64,000 bases of DNA from an uncultured Prevotellaceae bacterium (GCA_900315095.1 OMXS01000013.1:26337-90336), one strand, 5' to 3'; numbered from the stretch's first letter, positions 26,301-34,062 are shown. Numbers and translations: made by a program. The notes: generated from the sequence alone by a model not told the origin.

Positions 26301-26895
26301 AACCAGCACCAGTTACAGTCATGTTCTCCAAGGTAACGCATTTTACCGTTGCTTTCCAACCCTTGCACTTCTTAGCATAGACATAAATAAATCCTACAGC
26401 CATGCTGCCGTCTGCGGCTTCAGAGACATAGGTTTCGGGAGTTGTGGACGTGTAGGCCTCGCTATTCTTCATGCCGCCACGTGTGACGAGTACATTGCCG
26501 TCAGGAAGTGAAGAATTCTTATTCACATCAGACGCCTGAGTCGCCCATGTGAAACCCTCGTCGGATGGTGTTCCGCTATACACTTTCATGTAAGCGGGAT
26601 AACTGCCAGAAGACATATCGGGGATGATGTCAATCTCCTCGAAGGTGATTTGAATAGACTTTCCTGCTTCTGCGGGCGTAAACACTGTCAACGACTGTGA
26701 GTTGCTGGAGTTGGCTGACGGAATGTCGTCATTCCCCATGAAGTCATAGAACGTAATCACCTCATCAGAAGCAACAGTAATAGTCTGCTTCCCGAATTGC
26801 AACTGATTGACTTCGCGGTCGGCAAATGCCTCGAGAGGCACACCGAGCAGCATCGTCATCAGAAGAAACAATGATGATAGTACTTTTTGTTTCAT
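20392..26895 (-). CDS. Giant secreted multi-domain protein in a cobalamin-riboswitch operon
   Basis: A 2167-aa protein with a signal peptide ending near EAFA. Four alternating pairs come first: CUB-like domains (about residues 35-186, 336-455, 611-746, 890-1010; each with an ADGS or ANGG-type motif and a final aromatic strand) and BNR-associated/sialidase N-terminal-like beta domains (about 187-325, 459-605, 746-880, 1011-1145). Then a pectinesterase-type right-handed beta-helix (about 1145-1610; GQGGDYATIQGAIDDIG, GAYEYDP), Fn3/Ig-like domains (about 1610-1820), a DUF4465-like domain (about 1830-2028; FDGSRKNSWGLTTATYFCLDN) and the shared C-terminal tail. It follows the 369-aa gene by 38 nt, so the riboswitch at 28262-28101 should control it. 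Not recognised as a described whole; a surface scaffold or cobamide-linked adhesin is inference. Confidence 0.85.
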   Translation of the reverse strand: MKQKVLSSLFLLMTMLLGVPLEAFADREVNQLQFGKQTITVASDEVITFYDFMGNDDIPSANSSNSQSLTVFTPAEAGKSIQITFEEIDIIPDMSSGSYPAYMKVYSGTPSDEGFTWATQASDVNKNSSLPDGNVLVTRGGMKNSEAYTSTTPETYVSEAADGSMAVGFIYVYAKKCKGWKATVKCVTLENMTVTGAGSNYDNVSATITKKQDVDLATAYVTAEGVMNPDKVTSISFNLTQNEGMVEPTALKLYYGDAAIDAAVTEEGSGYKFALNQALSDGTNNFIIKGDILGTAEIGAKVQLDVTKIATEGQPEGVTPFTAGTSVAVENPAIVIMTSTPQTITVGETPLQFYDEGGKDGSIKGTASGQVTFLSGVEGKKVMVDLSKLVINNGSMYHQTLKFYNGTEATAANLIAEKLNGETGIVRSTAEDGSMTVVLEAASQDYDYDGFEAEVSLFVPQPMDFDGITSAVASTETVAAGDTEQDILTITVKAKDTEPAMQVQKMAFSADDTYALISKASLYFGTTKVGEAEVNADNFEITLTTPQTLVEGENVFTLKYDISEEALNSEFVSAEVVSVTALVNGSAKTENVSDGTIADRMVKNEVVSHADQGTVTKTVNGSIDFYTKTAGTYSSYCEAGTDDRINIFIPKHEGMVTQIDFSEFNVQYASSSYGNKSTFKIYAGQGTSGELLWELNSNDQESTGPGKTIRSTAADGSLTIVFNPKSSYSYYYKGFKATVSEYLSKPMAVTGVEVEQASTANASIGANEQDLLNVNVKTEGNLEALQLSSMKINLKGTEANISNVSVWQDDTKLGEATAAAEVTVTLSEAVALAEGDNIFTVKVDVKADAEENSTIDAKLVSVNAGSEVEVANGDPEGERTLKNQILMTQGFHGTVSLGLGQIVNLYDDGGPEGDGADGVTATITFAPTGDADCIRLTDKGIDFSSTAHLYIYEGSEELDENQIIDLSGSSAKFDPIISDADVNGGKITIKYIGKGSYIKPNFAMLVEGYKKTDVVVTGVTAEDISTNEVLKGQTDTKMLKIMVEAKGDLTPVEITAFDITGTDGEAVKNYHIYQTGTTTTFSANEEFNGSYSVTKFGTYYFWLTYDVKADASVGTEVSATLNSITVDGTTIPMEEPVTATFTVASGKSGTYTVGQGGDYATIQGAIDDIGVLGMDGAVTLKIKAGDYNEKVRIPNIKGMGGVNTLTIESESGERDVKIYHNNYTTGGYSDDQHKKDYGVVTLYQANYVTLKNLEIYTTDKAYKAVVMVKDESRHATIDNCYLHAPICTITGEDVCLVGHTIIDEENKNNDYLTVKNCLLEGGKIGVSMGGTTYLALPKEAGGVIEGNTFKNNGTKAIYVMDELGVKIKNNTVTIDADAETKISVGILDMQLRDEYDEATEITGNIFNVAPKTYAAVMNLRQLEGKAEAPVLIANNVINLASLSASYAAFKFNGTKVKNVNVAYNTIRMTGTEGGAAFWASSKLDDGYGNVNVVNNIIQNETSGYAVNLYNDANLGIDKINFQNNVIYTSGETFFRASSSTTGDFDAFVAATGATGSINKQVTFLSNEILEPANDLDGDLLTAKALAYVTTDINGKERPAENITIGAYEYDPNAMSAPVMQDGYPQVITHLDGKASFSVKTDLASTVYYIVKKSDETAPTAEELKASETKKDVAANAEAIIEVEGLEDNAEYIAYFLPVSLRGVDAESTSQTTAFTMDVTPPVTDAPEAEVYINNSTEEETIASGETVNLMAMVLVDERTAPYTLTWMDSKHNVLLTETFESADDIDDIFMTADTPTECTDYIFVVTDAAEKGDTATVRAIVTGDLQVADFEKLYLPEESFERGENLQLGSFVSGSFKFDNGCMPEWSYFYDFMYANTTSTSFSTYVTDQFNNAVGGGVNGSENYVVAYPQGGKIYVMNNADGDVIPGMYITNDAWVVDNILNGDGMTDGVFKQGDWFKLTITADNGNSTEYYLADYRAVQEADRYYLDAWQWIDLSKLGTVKNLSFSFDGSRKNSWGLTTATYFCLDNLGDKRPETTATLEITEGTTASIAEAFTLDEQGTVTYAIADALPEELAGIVSLEGDVLTVDTNDAKDFEIVISATQRGKTQYVRYNVSKSVTTGIIEFNADDENIEGRYTLDGKKIIDKNHRGIEVVRMKDGSVRKVVVK

Positions 26896-26933
26896 ACGTT
26901 TTAAATTTAATGTTAATAATTGGTTAGAATTTA

Positions 26934-28043
26934 CTAGTTATTTAGGAAAACTTTTCTTACGCTGCCGTCACTCATCTTTATGATGTTAAGGCCGCGCTGC
27001 GGAGTAGCCATACGGATGCCGTCTGCACCATATCGTGCCACCTCTGTCACTTCTCCATTGCCATAAACGCCATTTATTCCCGACGCGATAATAGCATCGA
27101 TAGATGCCTCAAGATGCAGGTCGTGCGCTCCTACCACCTCCGTGGAGGTCTCGCCCAACTGAGGCACCACTTGATTCATGCCGTTATATATACGCACAAA
27201 GTCTATGAAGTCGAGGTCTTTGGGTTGTCTGTTCTCGTCCACCGCCCAGCTGATATCAATAGAACACCCTTCTTCGTTGCTATTTGGCAGGTTATCGGCA
27301 TAGCCGTAACGGAGGAACATCAGCACCCATTGCTTGTTGTACATATCGTGTTCAAGGAACCATGCGTTCCTTGGCAGCCGTGTTCCGCTGAAGGTGAGGT
27401 TATCCTCAAGCCAACAAGGGTAGTACTCCTGTGGGTGGCCAAATGCGTCCATACGCGGGATAACGCCATTGTTCCCATGATTGTCTGTCCAGGGAATATC
27501 ATTCATGGGATTCTTCTTATATGTAATGCTATAAGCATAATCCACCTTCCCCACACTGTCCACATCGGCAGAGCCGCTGATTTCGTACCAAGGGTCATCG
27601 GGCAGGTTATTGTGGTTAATGTCCTTTGAGACCATAACGATACCAGGCTCGCTAGAACCGCCAAAGGCATCGGGGAACATCTTGCTCTGCATTGAATTGC
27701 CGCGGATGCAGAAGTCGCGCTGACCGCTGATGTTGGCAATGCTATGGTCGAAATGGAATGTGACGTAGCCGCCATAACCACCCAGCGAAATCATGCTGTG
27801 GTCATCGTCGGCGTAGTCGCCGGCAATGGATGCCGTGCATTTTGCGGCCATCGCGGCTGCATCGTCGCCTTCTTCCCATTCAGGTATGTCATTAATAAAC
27901 TGTCCCGGAGCGGGCACATACTCATCTACAGCCAGGATATACTGGCTATGTTCAGCGTCATCGGTCATCTGCTGCGCTTGTAGCGGCGATACACTGACAA
28001 CTGCTATAAGGCATACCAATGCCCCAATAGCTGATTTTTTCAT
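26934..28043 (-). CDS. Secreted surface protein of the Bacteroidetes B12-uptake accessory type
   Basis: A 369-aa protein starting MKKSAIGALVC (signal peptide to LQAQ); the ATG at 28070 adds nine polar residues close to the riboswitch and is less likely. Family-typical phrases are EYVPAPGQFIND, SLGGYGGYVTFHFDHS, SSEPGIVMVSKDINHNNLPDD and IDISWAVDENRQP followed by FIDFVRIYN. Similar proteins are encoded beside btuB/btuG in Bacteroides. No enzyme motif is evident. The C-terminus (YGADGIRM, PQRGLNIIKMSDGSVRKVF) is the shared tail, so it is probably exported and attached outside. First gene after the cobalamin riboswitch at 28262-28101, with the giant gene next. Confidence 0.8.
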   Translation of the reverse strand: MKKSAIGALVCLIAVVSVSPLQAQQMTDDAEHSQYILAVDEYVPAPGQFINDIPEWEEGDDAAAMAAKCTASIAGDYADDDHSMISLGGYGGYVTFHFDHSIANISGQRDFCIRGNSMQSKMFPDAFGGSSEPGIVMVSKDINHNNLPDDPWYEISGSADVDSVGKVDYAYSITYKKNPMNDIPWTDNHGNNGVIPRMDAFGHPQEYYPCWLEDNLTFSGTRLPRNAWFLEHDMYNKQWVLMFLRYGYADNLPNSNEEGCSIDISWAVDENRQPKDLDFIDFVRIYNGMNQVVPQLGETSTEVVGAHDLHLEASIDAIIASGINGVYGNGEVTEVARYGADGIRMATPQRGLNIIKMSDGSVRKVFLNN

Positions 28044-28100
28044 GTCTTTTTCTTTTAAATCATCTTCCACGTCCTCCTCGAGACAGGAAAGAATAAATTT

Positions 28101-28262
28101 GGTGAGGGGCAGGTCTTCTGACTTGTTGCCGATGCAAACGTCTTCCCGAAAAGTTCAGTGACGCATTAGTTTGCACCATGAAGGGCAACTCACAGCTGCG
28201 GGACAGTTCTGGATTTCCACCTGATTCCCATTTTAATCGCTTGTACAGCGAACCCAACACGT
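28101..28262 (-). promoter_or_regulatory. Cobalamin riboswitch upstream of the 369-aa and giant genes
   Basis: Read on the minus strand it has GGGAATCAGGTGGAAATCC, the CTGTCCCGCAGCTGTGA core, a GTCACTG block, TCGGGAAGACG and the B12 box AAGTCAGAAGACCTGCC. It ends about 58 nt before the preferred start at 28043. Confidence 0.95.
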
Positions 28263-28271
28263 TTCTGGGAG

Positions 28272-28302
28272 CAAAGTTACGAAAAGTAAAGCGAAATGCA
28301 AA
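28272..28302 (-). promoter_or_regulatory. Promoter of the second cobalamin riboswitch
   Basis: Minus strand: TTTG (28302-28299), 19 nt, TAACTTTG (28279-28272), ten nt before the aptamer. Confidence 0.75.
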
Positions 28303-28368
28303 AGAAATGCATGCTTTTTTCTTTTCCGAGACAGAGAAAGTTCGGCACTGCCCAAGTTATAAAACAAA

Positions 28369-28392
28369 AGAGAGCAGTGCGAACTGCTCTCT
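28369..28392 (-). terminator. 10-bp perfect hairpin between the two riboswitch units
   Basis: AGAGAGCAGT pairs with ACTGCTCTCT around a 4-nt loop; on the minus strand TTTGTTTTA follows. It would end the DUF4465 lipoprotein transcript about 210 nt after its stop. Confidence 0.6.
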
Positions 28393-28435
28393 ATAAACCA
28401 AGAAATGGAAATTCTCTATATTACTTATAGCATTA

Positions 28436-28597
28436 CTCAAGTTTCGCTTGTTAAGAAGATATAGGAAGATAATGGGAGATAGTCGCCTGACGGCGACGGG
28501 AGATAGAGGACATCACTCTACCTGCAATTATCACGCGGCAAAACTATTGTCTTATAACTCCCTCTATCTACAAAGCAAGCGTGCTTGCGAAAGTTGA
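28436..28597. repeat. Imperfect long inverted repeat downstream of the DUF4465 gene
   Basis: The ends share TCAAxTTTCGC in inverted orientation, with further inverted blocks (AGATA, GGGAG) around a central TCGCC-TGAC-GGCGA hairpin. Together with the terminator at 28369 it fills the gene-free stretch between riboswitch 2 and the lipoprotein gene. Confidence 0.45.
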
Positions 28598-28603
28598 ATA
28601 GTA

Positions 28604-29383
28604 TTATTCAACCTCGTAGGTCAGGTCGTCAATGCAGACATACGAAGGAGTGTTAAGTCCCCAGCTGCCCTTGTCTGTTCCGTCAAAGGTGAAAGTCAGG
28701 ACCTTCACTCTACCCAGAGAACTCAGGTCGAGCCATTTCCAGTCTTTCACAACTGTTACGCCTGTGCGATAATCAGCAGGATAGAAATCAACGCTCTTGC
28801 CGTTGTCGGCGGTAACAGTAACCTTCAAGTAGTCACCAGTTTCAAACTTCTTGGCATAGCTGTCGCCGTTCTCAACAGAGTTAACTAGATAAGAAGAGTT
28901 AGTGAAGAAGAAACCTTTCACGTTCACTCCCTTGGTGTTGCTAACAGTTATAGTGGCTGCCTGGCCGTATACTACGGCAAACTGCTTTCCATCGTGAGCC
29001 TTGCCAGTAACGTTGTTGAACTGGTCTATGGTTAGATTAGTAGCCGAGAAACCTGTGGCTGTGCGGTTAGAAATGCCGAAGCCCATGAAGCTAAAACCAT
29101 AGCTAGATACAGTGTAAGAAGTATTGAAACTCAAATCTTTCTCTGCATACGAGCAGATGTAAGTGGTGCCGCCCCATTCATCAGAGACGCCCGTTCCGTT
29201 CTCTTCACCCATCCAGAATCCCTGCTCATTGAGTTTCTGGTTTTCAAACGAGATAACTTCTGTTTTAATCTTGTCATCGATGACTGCACTATCTTTGTCG
29301 TCATCACTACACGAAGTAATTAAAACTGGTACTCCGATAAGGGCGAGAACCATAAGGCTCTTCAAAATGCTTTTTGTTTCCAT
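28604..29383 (-). CDS. DUF4465-like lipoprotein under cobalamin control
   Basis: A 259-aa lipoprotein with signal peptide and lipobox LITSC (Cys 25) followed by an Asp-rich linker. The body is one DUF4465-like beta domain (about residues 45-259): ISFENQKL, DQFNNVTG, the GKQFAVVYG strand, FFFTNSSYLVNSV, FYPADYRTG and FDGTDKGSWGLNTPSYVCIDD. The same order of motifs is seen at residues ~1830-2028 of the giant protein. It has its own promoter and cobalamin riboswitch. B12-binding accessory lipoproteins (BtuH) are known from Bacteroides uptake loci; a similar role here is plausible but unproven. Confidence 0.82.
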   Translation of the reverse strand: METKSILKSLMVLALIGVPVLITSCSDDDKDSAVIDDKIKTEVISFENQKLNEQGFWMGEENGTGVSDEWGGTTYICSYAEKDLSFNTSYTVSSYGFSFMGFGISNRTATGFSATNLTIDQFNNVTGKAHDGKQFAVVYGQAATITVSNTKGVNVKGFFFTNSSYLVNSVENGDSYAKKFETGDYLKVTVTADNGKSVDFYPADYRTGVTVVKDWKWLDLSSLGRVKVLTFTFDGTDKGSWGLNTPSYVCIDDLTYEVE

Positions 29384-29518
29384 TGAAAATATAATTTAAC
29401 TTGTTAATGAAATCAAGACATGTTTACCGTTTCCAAGAATACGGCATTACATTTCATCGTTATAGTTTTTAAATTACCTCTTCTGCGTCTTCCTCGAGAC
29501 AGAGAAAATTAAAGATGA

Positions 29519-29700
29519 AAGGCAGGTCTTCTGACTTGTTGCCGATGCAAACGTCTTCCCGAGAAATGCTTATTAATGACTCAGCGCTCAACAATACTCT
29601 CAGTGACGTTGTGTTTGCACCATGAAGGACAACTTACAGCTGCGGGACAGTTCAGGATTCACACCAGATTCCCTTTTAATCACTTCGCAAGTGAACCAAT
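29519..29700 (-). promoter_or_regulatory. Cobalamin riboswitch upstream of the DUF4465 lipoprotein
   Basis: Minus strand: GGGAATCTGGTGTGAATCC, the CTGTCCCGCAGCTGTAAG core, a GTCACTGAGAG block with an enlarged variable stem, TCGGGAAGACG, and the B12 box AAGTCAGAAGACCTGCC. The gap to the gene is about 135 nt and contains A/T-rich sequence. Confidence 0.95.
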
Positions 29701-29714
29701 CATGTAACCGATTG

Positions 29715-29745
29715 CAAAGGTATAACAAAAAACGGATACCGCAAA
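29715..29745 (-). promoter_or_regulatory. Promoter of the third cobalamin riboswitch
   Basis: Minus strand: TTTG (29745-29742), 19 nt, TACCTTTG (29722-29715). Confidence 0.75.
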
Positions 29746-29802
29746 AAATAACTTGTTTTTTATTTGGTATTACTTATTATTTGCCTCATATCTTTAACAA
29801 CT

Positions 29803-29927
29803 CCCCGCCCCTGTAGGGGAGGGGCTGGGGTGGGGTCAGTGTCTTCTATCCCTACATAATTCTTTTTATCTTCTTTTCTCTAATATCACCGACCCGCCCC
29901 TATCCCCGCCCCTGCATGGGTGGGGAA
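29803..29927. repeat. REP-like paired C/G-rich element, copy 1
   Basis: Two C/G-rich ends (CCCCGCCCCTGTAGGGGAGG then GGGGTGGGG; and CCCCGCCCCTGCATGGGTGG) flank an A/T-rich middle with TATCTTCTT and ATATCACCGAC. The same arrangement recurs at 34544-34682. A related 23-nt motif beginning GGAACCAACGGTCGCTG follows at 29962-29984 and appears inverted at 34523-34545. Confidence 0.75.
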
Positions 29928-30145
29928 TTGCCTGGAAGCAGACTCTTTATTGCATGGGCGTGGAACCAACGGTCGCTGGTCGAAGGGGAAAAGCAATCGC
30001 CAGAAACGGAATCTATCGGAATACTGTCCCAATGCTGGGATAACTGCAAAAATATAGTGGTATGTGGAAGATGACTCTTCACTACCAGAGTTTCCGTAGA
30101 GATAAGAAATGGGAACCAGAAACCTGATTCCCACTTCTTGTTATC

Positions 30146-30388
30146 TTACCAGTCGAGCACTGTGCCTTTCCAGTCGTCAAATGGTTTGTAGCGTTTGTAC
30201 GATGGCGAGTACTTCACGGAGTCGTTCTCCATTTCCTCTTCTTCATCGTCAACGACAGTCATATCGTTCTTCTTTCCCAGTCCGTCATTCACACTTTGTG
30301 TAAAGAAAGGGAAATCAATCATAACGTTGTCGCTTGTCTTCAGCAACAGCATCGATGCCTCTGGCTTGATATATCTTTTCTTGTTCAT
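30146..30388 (-). CDS. Small protein (80 aa) downstream of the 1218-aa secreted protein
   Basis: Begins MNKKRYIKPEASMLLL, the opening of a class of small Bacteroidales proteins with a K-x-YIxP start, then a polar region with an acidic run (VVDDEEEEMEND) and an aromatic C-terminus (FDDWKGTVLDW). No signal peptide or known domain. It begins 17 nt after the stop of the 1218-aa gene on the same strand, so the two are almost certainly co-transcribed. Function unknown. Confidence 0.65.
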   Translation of the reverse strand: MNKKRYIKPEASMLLLKTSDNVMIDFPFFTQSVNDGLGKKNDMTVVDDEEEEMENDSVKYSPSYKRYKPFDDWKGTVLDW

Positions 30389-30405
30389 AGTCGTTACGTT
30401 TTAAA

Positions 30406-33400
30406 TTACTTAATCACCACTTTCTTACCGTTGTGGATATAGATGCCTCTCTGTGGGTTTGTAACCTTCACGCCCTGGAGGTTGTACCAGTCGCCGTCGC
30501 TGAAGTCAACGGTGCTCTCGATGCCGCGGATGTCTGAAGACTCACCGTCGAAGATGAGGTTAATCTTAGCACCTGAAGCATTGTCAACCTGCAAGTAAGC
30601 CTTACCAGCAGAGAGTTTCTTGCCGTTAGCGAGTGGAGCGAAGCCAGGCTGTCCGCCCTCTACTGCCAGCACGAAAATTGTACCGTCGCCAGTAACGTTG
30701 CCGTCAGAAACCTGAAGCATATTCGTATAATCAAGAACAGCGTCTTCAACCTTAAGCAGTTTATGAACGCCCGCGGTACCGTTCACTATTACTGGAGTGC
30801 CTGCAGGTGCCTCAGTGATTTGCTCTGCTTTTGCATTACCACCTGTGATTTCAGTGATGATATAAGCAGTAACGTCGTCTGGGAACTGCACTGCTGAAGG
30901 AGTTACGAACGTTGCCCACTCGTAAGAAGAGATTGTCAGATCAACATACTCTACTGTCTTTTCTGCAGTTACTGTATTATTGGTAAGGTCGATTGTGAAT
31001 GTGTATGTTCCAGCCTCGCCCACCGTGTACGATCCACGTATTTCACCAGCGATGAATTCCACAGTAGGATCATCTTCGCTGAATATCCAGTAACGGCGGT
31101 CTTCTGGGGCATTGAAGGTGGTAGGTGTCAGGTTGGTCAGTCCGTAGTCATCGCTGCGAGTGAAGTAGAACTCTTCCGTAGTCGAAGTCATCTCCTTCGT
31201 CAGCTTGAGGTTCTCATCGAACACATCGTTACTCTCCTGGAGATAGCCTGAAAGCATATACTTCGTCTCGCCTTCCGTCTCTGGGCTAACCGTCAGCATC
31301 AGACCATCAGAAGCCTCAGTAAGCGTGAATACCCATGTGTTAGCCTTCTTCAGGTAGAAGTCCTTACCGTCCGCCGAAGTCGGCAGGTTCTCGTGGTTCT
31401 CCGCAATGATAATCAATTCCGATTGAGCGTCAGCGCTGTGGTACTCATTACCCATGTTGTCTTTGATGTAGAACTGCGTGTGTGCAGGCAGTTCCTTAGT
31501 GAGAGAGAGACTTTCAAATGGAGTCTCTTCTTCTCCAACAACTAGAGAATAAGTAGTAGCTGATGTGGCTCCCTTCTTGTATATCTGGACTGGAGATTGC
31601 GATGCAGACGCATAGCAACTGAAAATATCACTACCAGAATTATACTGCAATACATTTCTTCCGTTAGTTCTTTGGAATACTACCGAAGTGCCTTCATCAG
31701 TAATTGTAATCACAGCCTTTGCGTTATCATTCTTTTCATCCTCTGTCTTCAGATGATTTGAAGAATTGCTTGCTGCATAGATATAACCATCGCCCGTATT
31801 GAAATACCATCCTTCAGAGTTTCCTTCGAGGGTGAATACCTGTATCTCACCTGAATTTGAAACAAGGGCATTGCCTGTCTCATCGAATGTAACTCCAGTG
31901 GCAGCACGATTATTAGAGTTCTGAGTAGAACTCATTGCTTTACCAGCGTCAGTATTCACGATTATCACTTCGTCGCCTTCTGAAAGAGCAGAAACACTAG
32001 TAACCAAGGAATAAGGTTCTGTCTTCAACTCTACCACGTGTATCGTGCACGCACCAAAAATATCATCATTGTCAGCAGCCGCTGCTTTGATAATGATGTT
32101 TCCTGCTCCGACTGCTGTCACCTTACCATCCTGGTCGACAGTTGCCACAGACTCGTCTTCTGAGGTCCATATCAAGTTTACGGTCGCATTATCAGGTTCA
32201 ATGGTGGCATTGATTTTCTTTGTCTGACCAACTACTAATGTAGCCTCGATGACATCGAGAGAGATTCCTGTCACAGCCACAGCGTTCACGGTGATGTTAT
32301 AAGTGGCGGTCTTTGTCACGTCAGCCTTTGTATATGATACTGTTACCGTCTGAGTTCCTGCGGTGCTCATGTCATAGCCTTCGAACGTAGCGTCTGCAGT
32401 GACATCCTCTGAAGTGTTGTTATCGTAAGCGGCGGTAACCGTCATTCCCTCATGTGAGAACTCATCACCTACATTGAATGTTGTGGGATAGTCGCCGCTG
32501 AGCGTAATACTGCTCAGTGCACGATTATTTACTGTGATTTCGTAAGTCTTTGTCTTCGTCACTCCTCTTTCCGTATAACTTACTGTCACCGTCTGGGTTC
32601 CCGCAGTGTTCATATCATATCCCGTGAACGTGGCTTTATCGGTCACCACTTTCGTCGAATTGTCATCGTATACTGCTGTCACAGTTCCTGTTTCTCCGAA
32701 AGAGAACTCGTCGCCCACAAAGAACGTGGTGGGATATTCACCGCTAAGCATTATACCTGTCAACGTCTTGTTTACAGGTTTACTGTAAATCTGGACTGGT
32801 TGTTGGCTACCTGCATAACAGGAGAATATATTATTTCCAGAATTATACTGAAGGTAATTATGAGTGTTAGTACCCTGGAACTTTATGTCTGCATCGTCAC
32901 CACTGATGGTTATGCTTGCCTTTGCATTGTTATTGTTATCTTTCTCTGCTTCCGTCCTCAAGTAATTCTTATCACTGCTTGCTGCATATAGATAACCGCT
33001 AACCTCACCATTTACAGTTTTGAAATACCATCCTTCAGAGTTTCCTTCAAGGGTGAACACCTGAATATCAGTAGAAGCTGGAACGATAGCGTTATCCGCA
33101 TCGAAGGTAACTACAGTAGCACCACGATTGTTATTGTTCTGTGTCGTACTAATTGCTTTGCCAGCAGCCTTATTCACGATAATGACATTATCGCCTTCTG
33201 CAAGGTCATCAGCATTTGTAACCAAAGTATAAGCATCTCCAGTCAAGGCGTTCACCGTGATGGTATAAGTTGCGGTCTTTGTCACTTCACGTTCCGTGTA
33301 TGATACGGTCACATCATACGTGTCAGCGATACTCATGTCATAGCCGTCGAAAGTAGCGTCTGCAGTGACATCCTCTGAAGTATTGTCATCGTAATTTGCG

Positions 33401-34062
33401 GTGACTGTCATTCCCTCATGAGAGAACGTATCACCAACTGTGAATGTTGTGGGGTAATTACCTGATAATGTTATGCCCGTAAGAATCTTAGCGGGAGTGG
33501 AAGATTCCACTTTCTTATAAAAAGCCGTTTTTGTGTTCTGGATATTGCTATTAACCGATCCATAGCAACGCCAATCCACACTGTTATACACACCCAAGAA
33601 ACGCGAAGTGGAAACGTTCTTTAGATATTTGTCAGAACTATTAAATGTACTATTTGGATCGTTTTCAAATGTGAAAGTATTGTTCTCATTTGTGCCAACA
33701 CGAACACCATTGTTAGAATTAGTGCAATAGAGATAATTAGTAGTTTCACCACTTGTTACGCCAAACTTGTAGGAACCATTGTCAACAGTGACTTCCCATT
33801 GCAAATTTGCACCAACATCTGACGTAATTTGAGATTGATTGCCAAGTAAACTCACTGTTGTAGCCGCTGGGGCAGCAGAAGTTCCTTTGTCGTTAGACAT
33901 TGCCATTTTAGTGGTAAGGTCAACGATGACCACCACGTCACCAGTAACCAACTCCGATGGATCTGTCTTTACCCATGTGTCGGCCGCTGAAGCGACATTA
34001 ACTCCACCCACTACTATCATCAGTAGCGATAGGAATAAAGATTTTAAATAGGTTTGTTTCAT
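30406..34062 (-). CDS. Large secreted protein with Ig-like, beta-trefoil-like and shared unnamed modules
   Basis: A 1218-aa protein with a signal peptide ending near ASAAD. Three copies of a ~150-aa module with the pattern SLVTS/ALSEGDEVIIVN, KAMSSTQNSNNR, FTLEGNSEGWYF, YNSGSDIFSCYA and PVQIY (about residues 28-190 divergent, 278-430, 680-835) alternate with three Big_3-type Ig domains (ITLSGNYPTTFTVGD; about 195-275, 434-510, 514-592) and one Big_2 domain (about 594-678). Residues ~840-1070 are the module found twice in the 18625-20148 protein. The end (WYNLQGVKVTNPQRGIYI, HNGKKVVIK) is the shared tail. Promoter at 34183-34152. Likely a surface adhesin or glycan-binding protein; the target is unknown. 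Confidence 0.85.
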   Translation of the reverse strand: MKQTYLKSLFLSLLMIVVGGVNVASAADTWVKTDPSELVTGDVVVIVDLTTKMAMSNDKGTSAAPAATTVSLLGNQSQITSDVGANLQWEVTVDNGSYKFGVTSGETTNYLYCTNSNNGVRVGTNENNTFTFENDPNSTFNSSDKYLKNVSTSRFLGVYNSVDWRCYGSVNSNIQNTKTAFYKKVESSTPAKILTGITLSGNYPTTFTVGDTFSHEGMTVTANYDDNTSEDVTADATFDGYDMSIADTYDVTVSYTEREVTKTATYTITVNALTGDAYTLVTNADDLAEGDNVIIVNKAAGKAISTTQNNNNRGATVVTFDADNAIVPASTDIQVFTLEGNSEGWYFKTVNGEVSGYLYAASSDKNYLRTEAEKDNNNNAKASITISGDDADIKFQGTNTHNYLQYNSGNNIFSCYAGSQQPVQIYSKPVNKTLTGIMLSGEYPTTFFVGDEFSFGETGTVTAVYDDNSTKVVTDKATFTGYDMNTAGTQTVTVSYTERGVTKTKTYEITVNNRALSSITLSGDYPTTFNVGDEFSHEGMTVTAAYDNNTSEDVTADATFEGYDMSTAGTQTVTVSYTKADVTKTATYNITVNAVAVTGISLDVIEATLVVGQTKKINATIEPDNATVNLIWTSEDESVATVDQDGKVTAVGAGNIIIKAAAADNDDIFGACTIHVVELKTEPYSLVTSVSALSEGDEVIIVNTDAGKAMSSTQNSNNRAATGVTFDETGNALVSNSGEIQVFTLEGNSEGWYFNTGDGYIYAASNSSNHLKTEDEKNDNAKAVITITDEGTSVVFQRTNGRNVLQYNSGSDIFSCYASASQSPVQIYKKGATSATTYSLVVGEEETPFESLSLTKELPAHTQFYIKDNMGNEYHSADAQSELIIIAENHENLPTSADGKDFYLKKANTWVFTLTEASDGLMLTVSPETEGETKYMLSGYLQESNDVFDENLKLTKEMTSTTEEFYFTRSDDYGLTNLTPTTFNAPEDRRYWIFSEDDPTVEFIAGEIRGSYTVGEAGTYTFTIDLTNNTVTAEKTVEYVDLTISSYEWATFVTPSAVQFPDDVTAYIITEITGGNAKAEQITEAPAGTPVIVNGTAGVHKLLKVEDAVLDYTNMLQVSDGNVTGDGTIFVLAVEGGQPGFAPLANGKKLSAGKAYLQVDNASGAKINLIFDGESSDIRGIESTVDFSDGDWYNLQGVKVTNPQRGIYIHNGKKVVIK

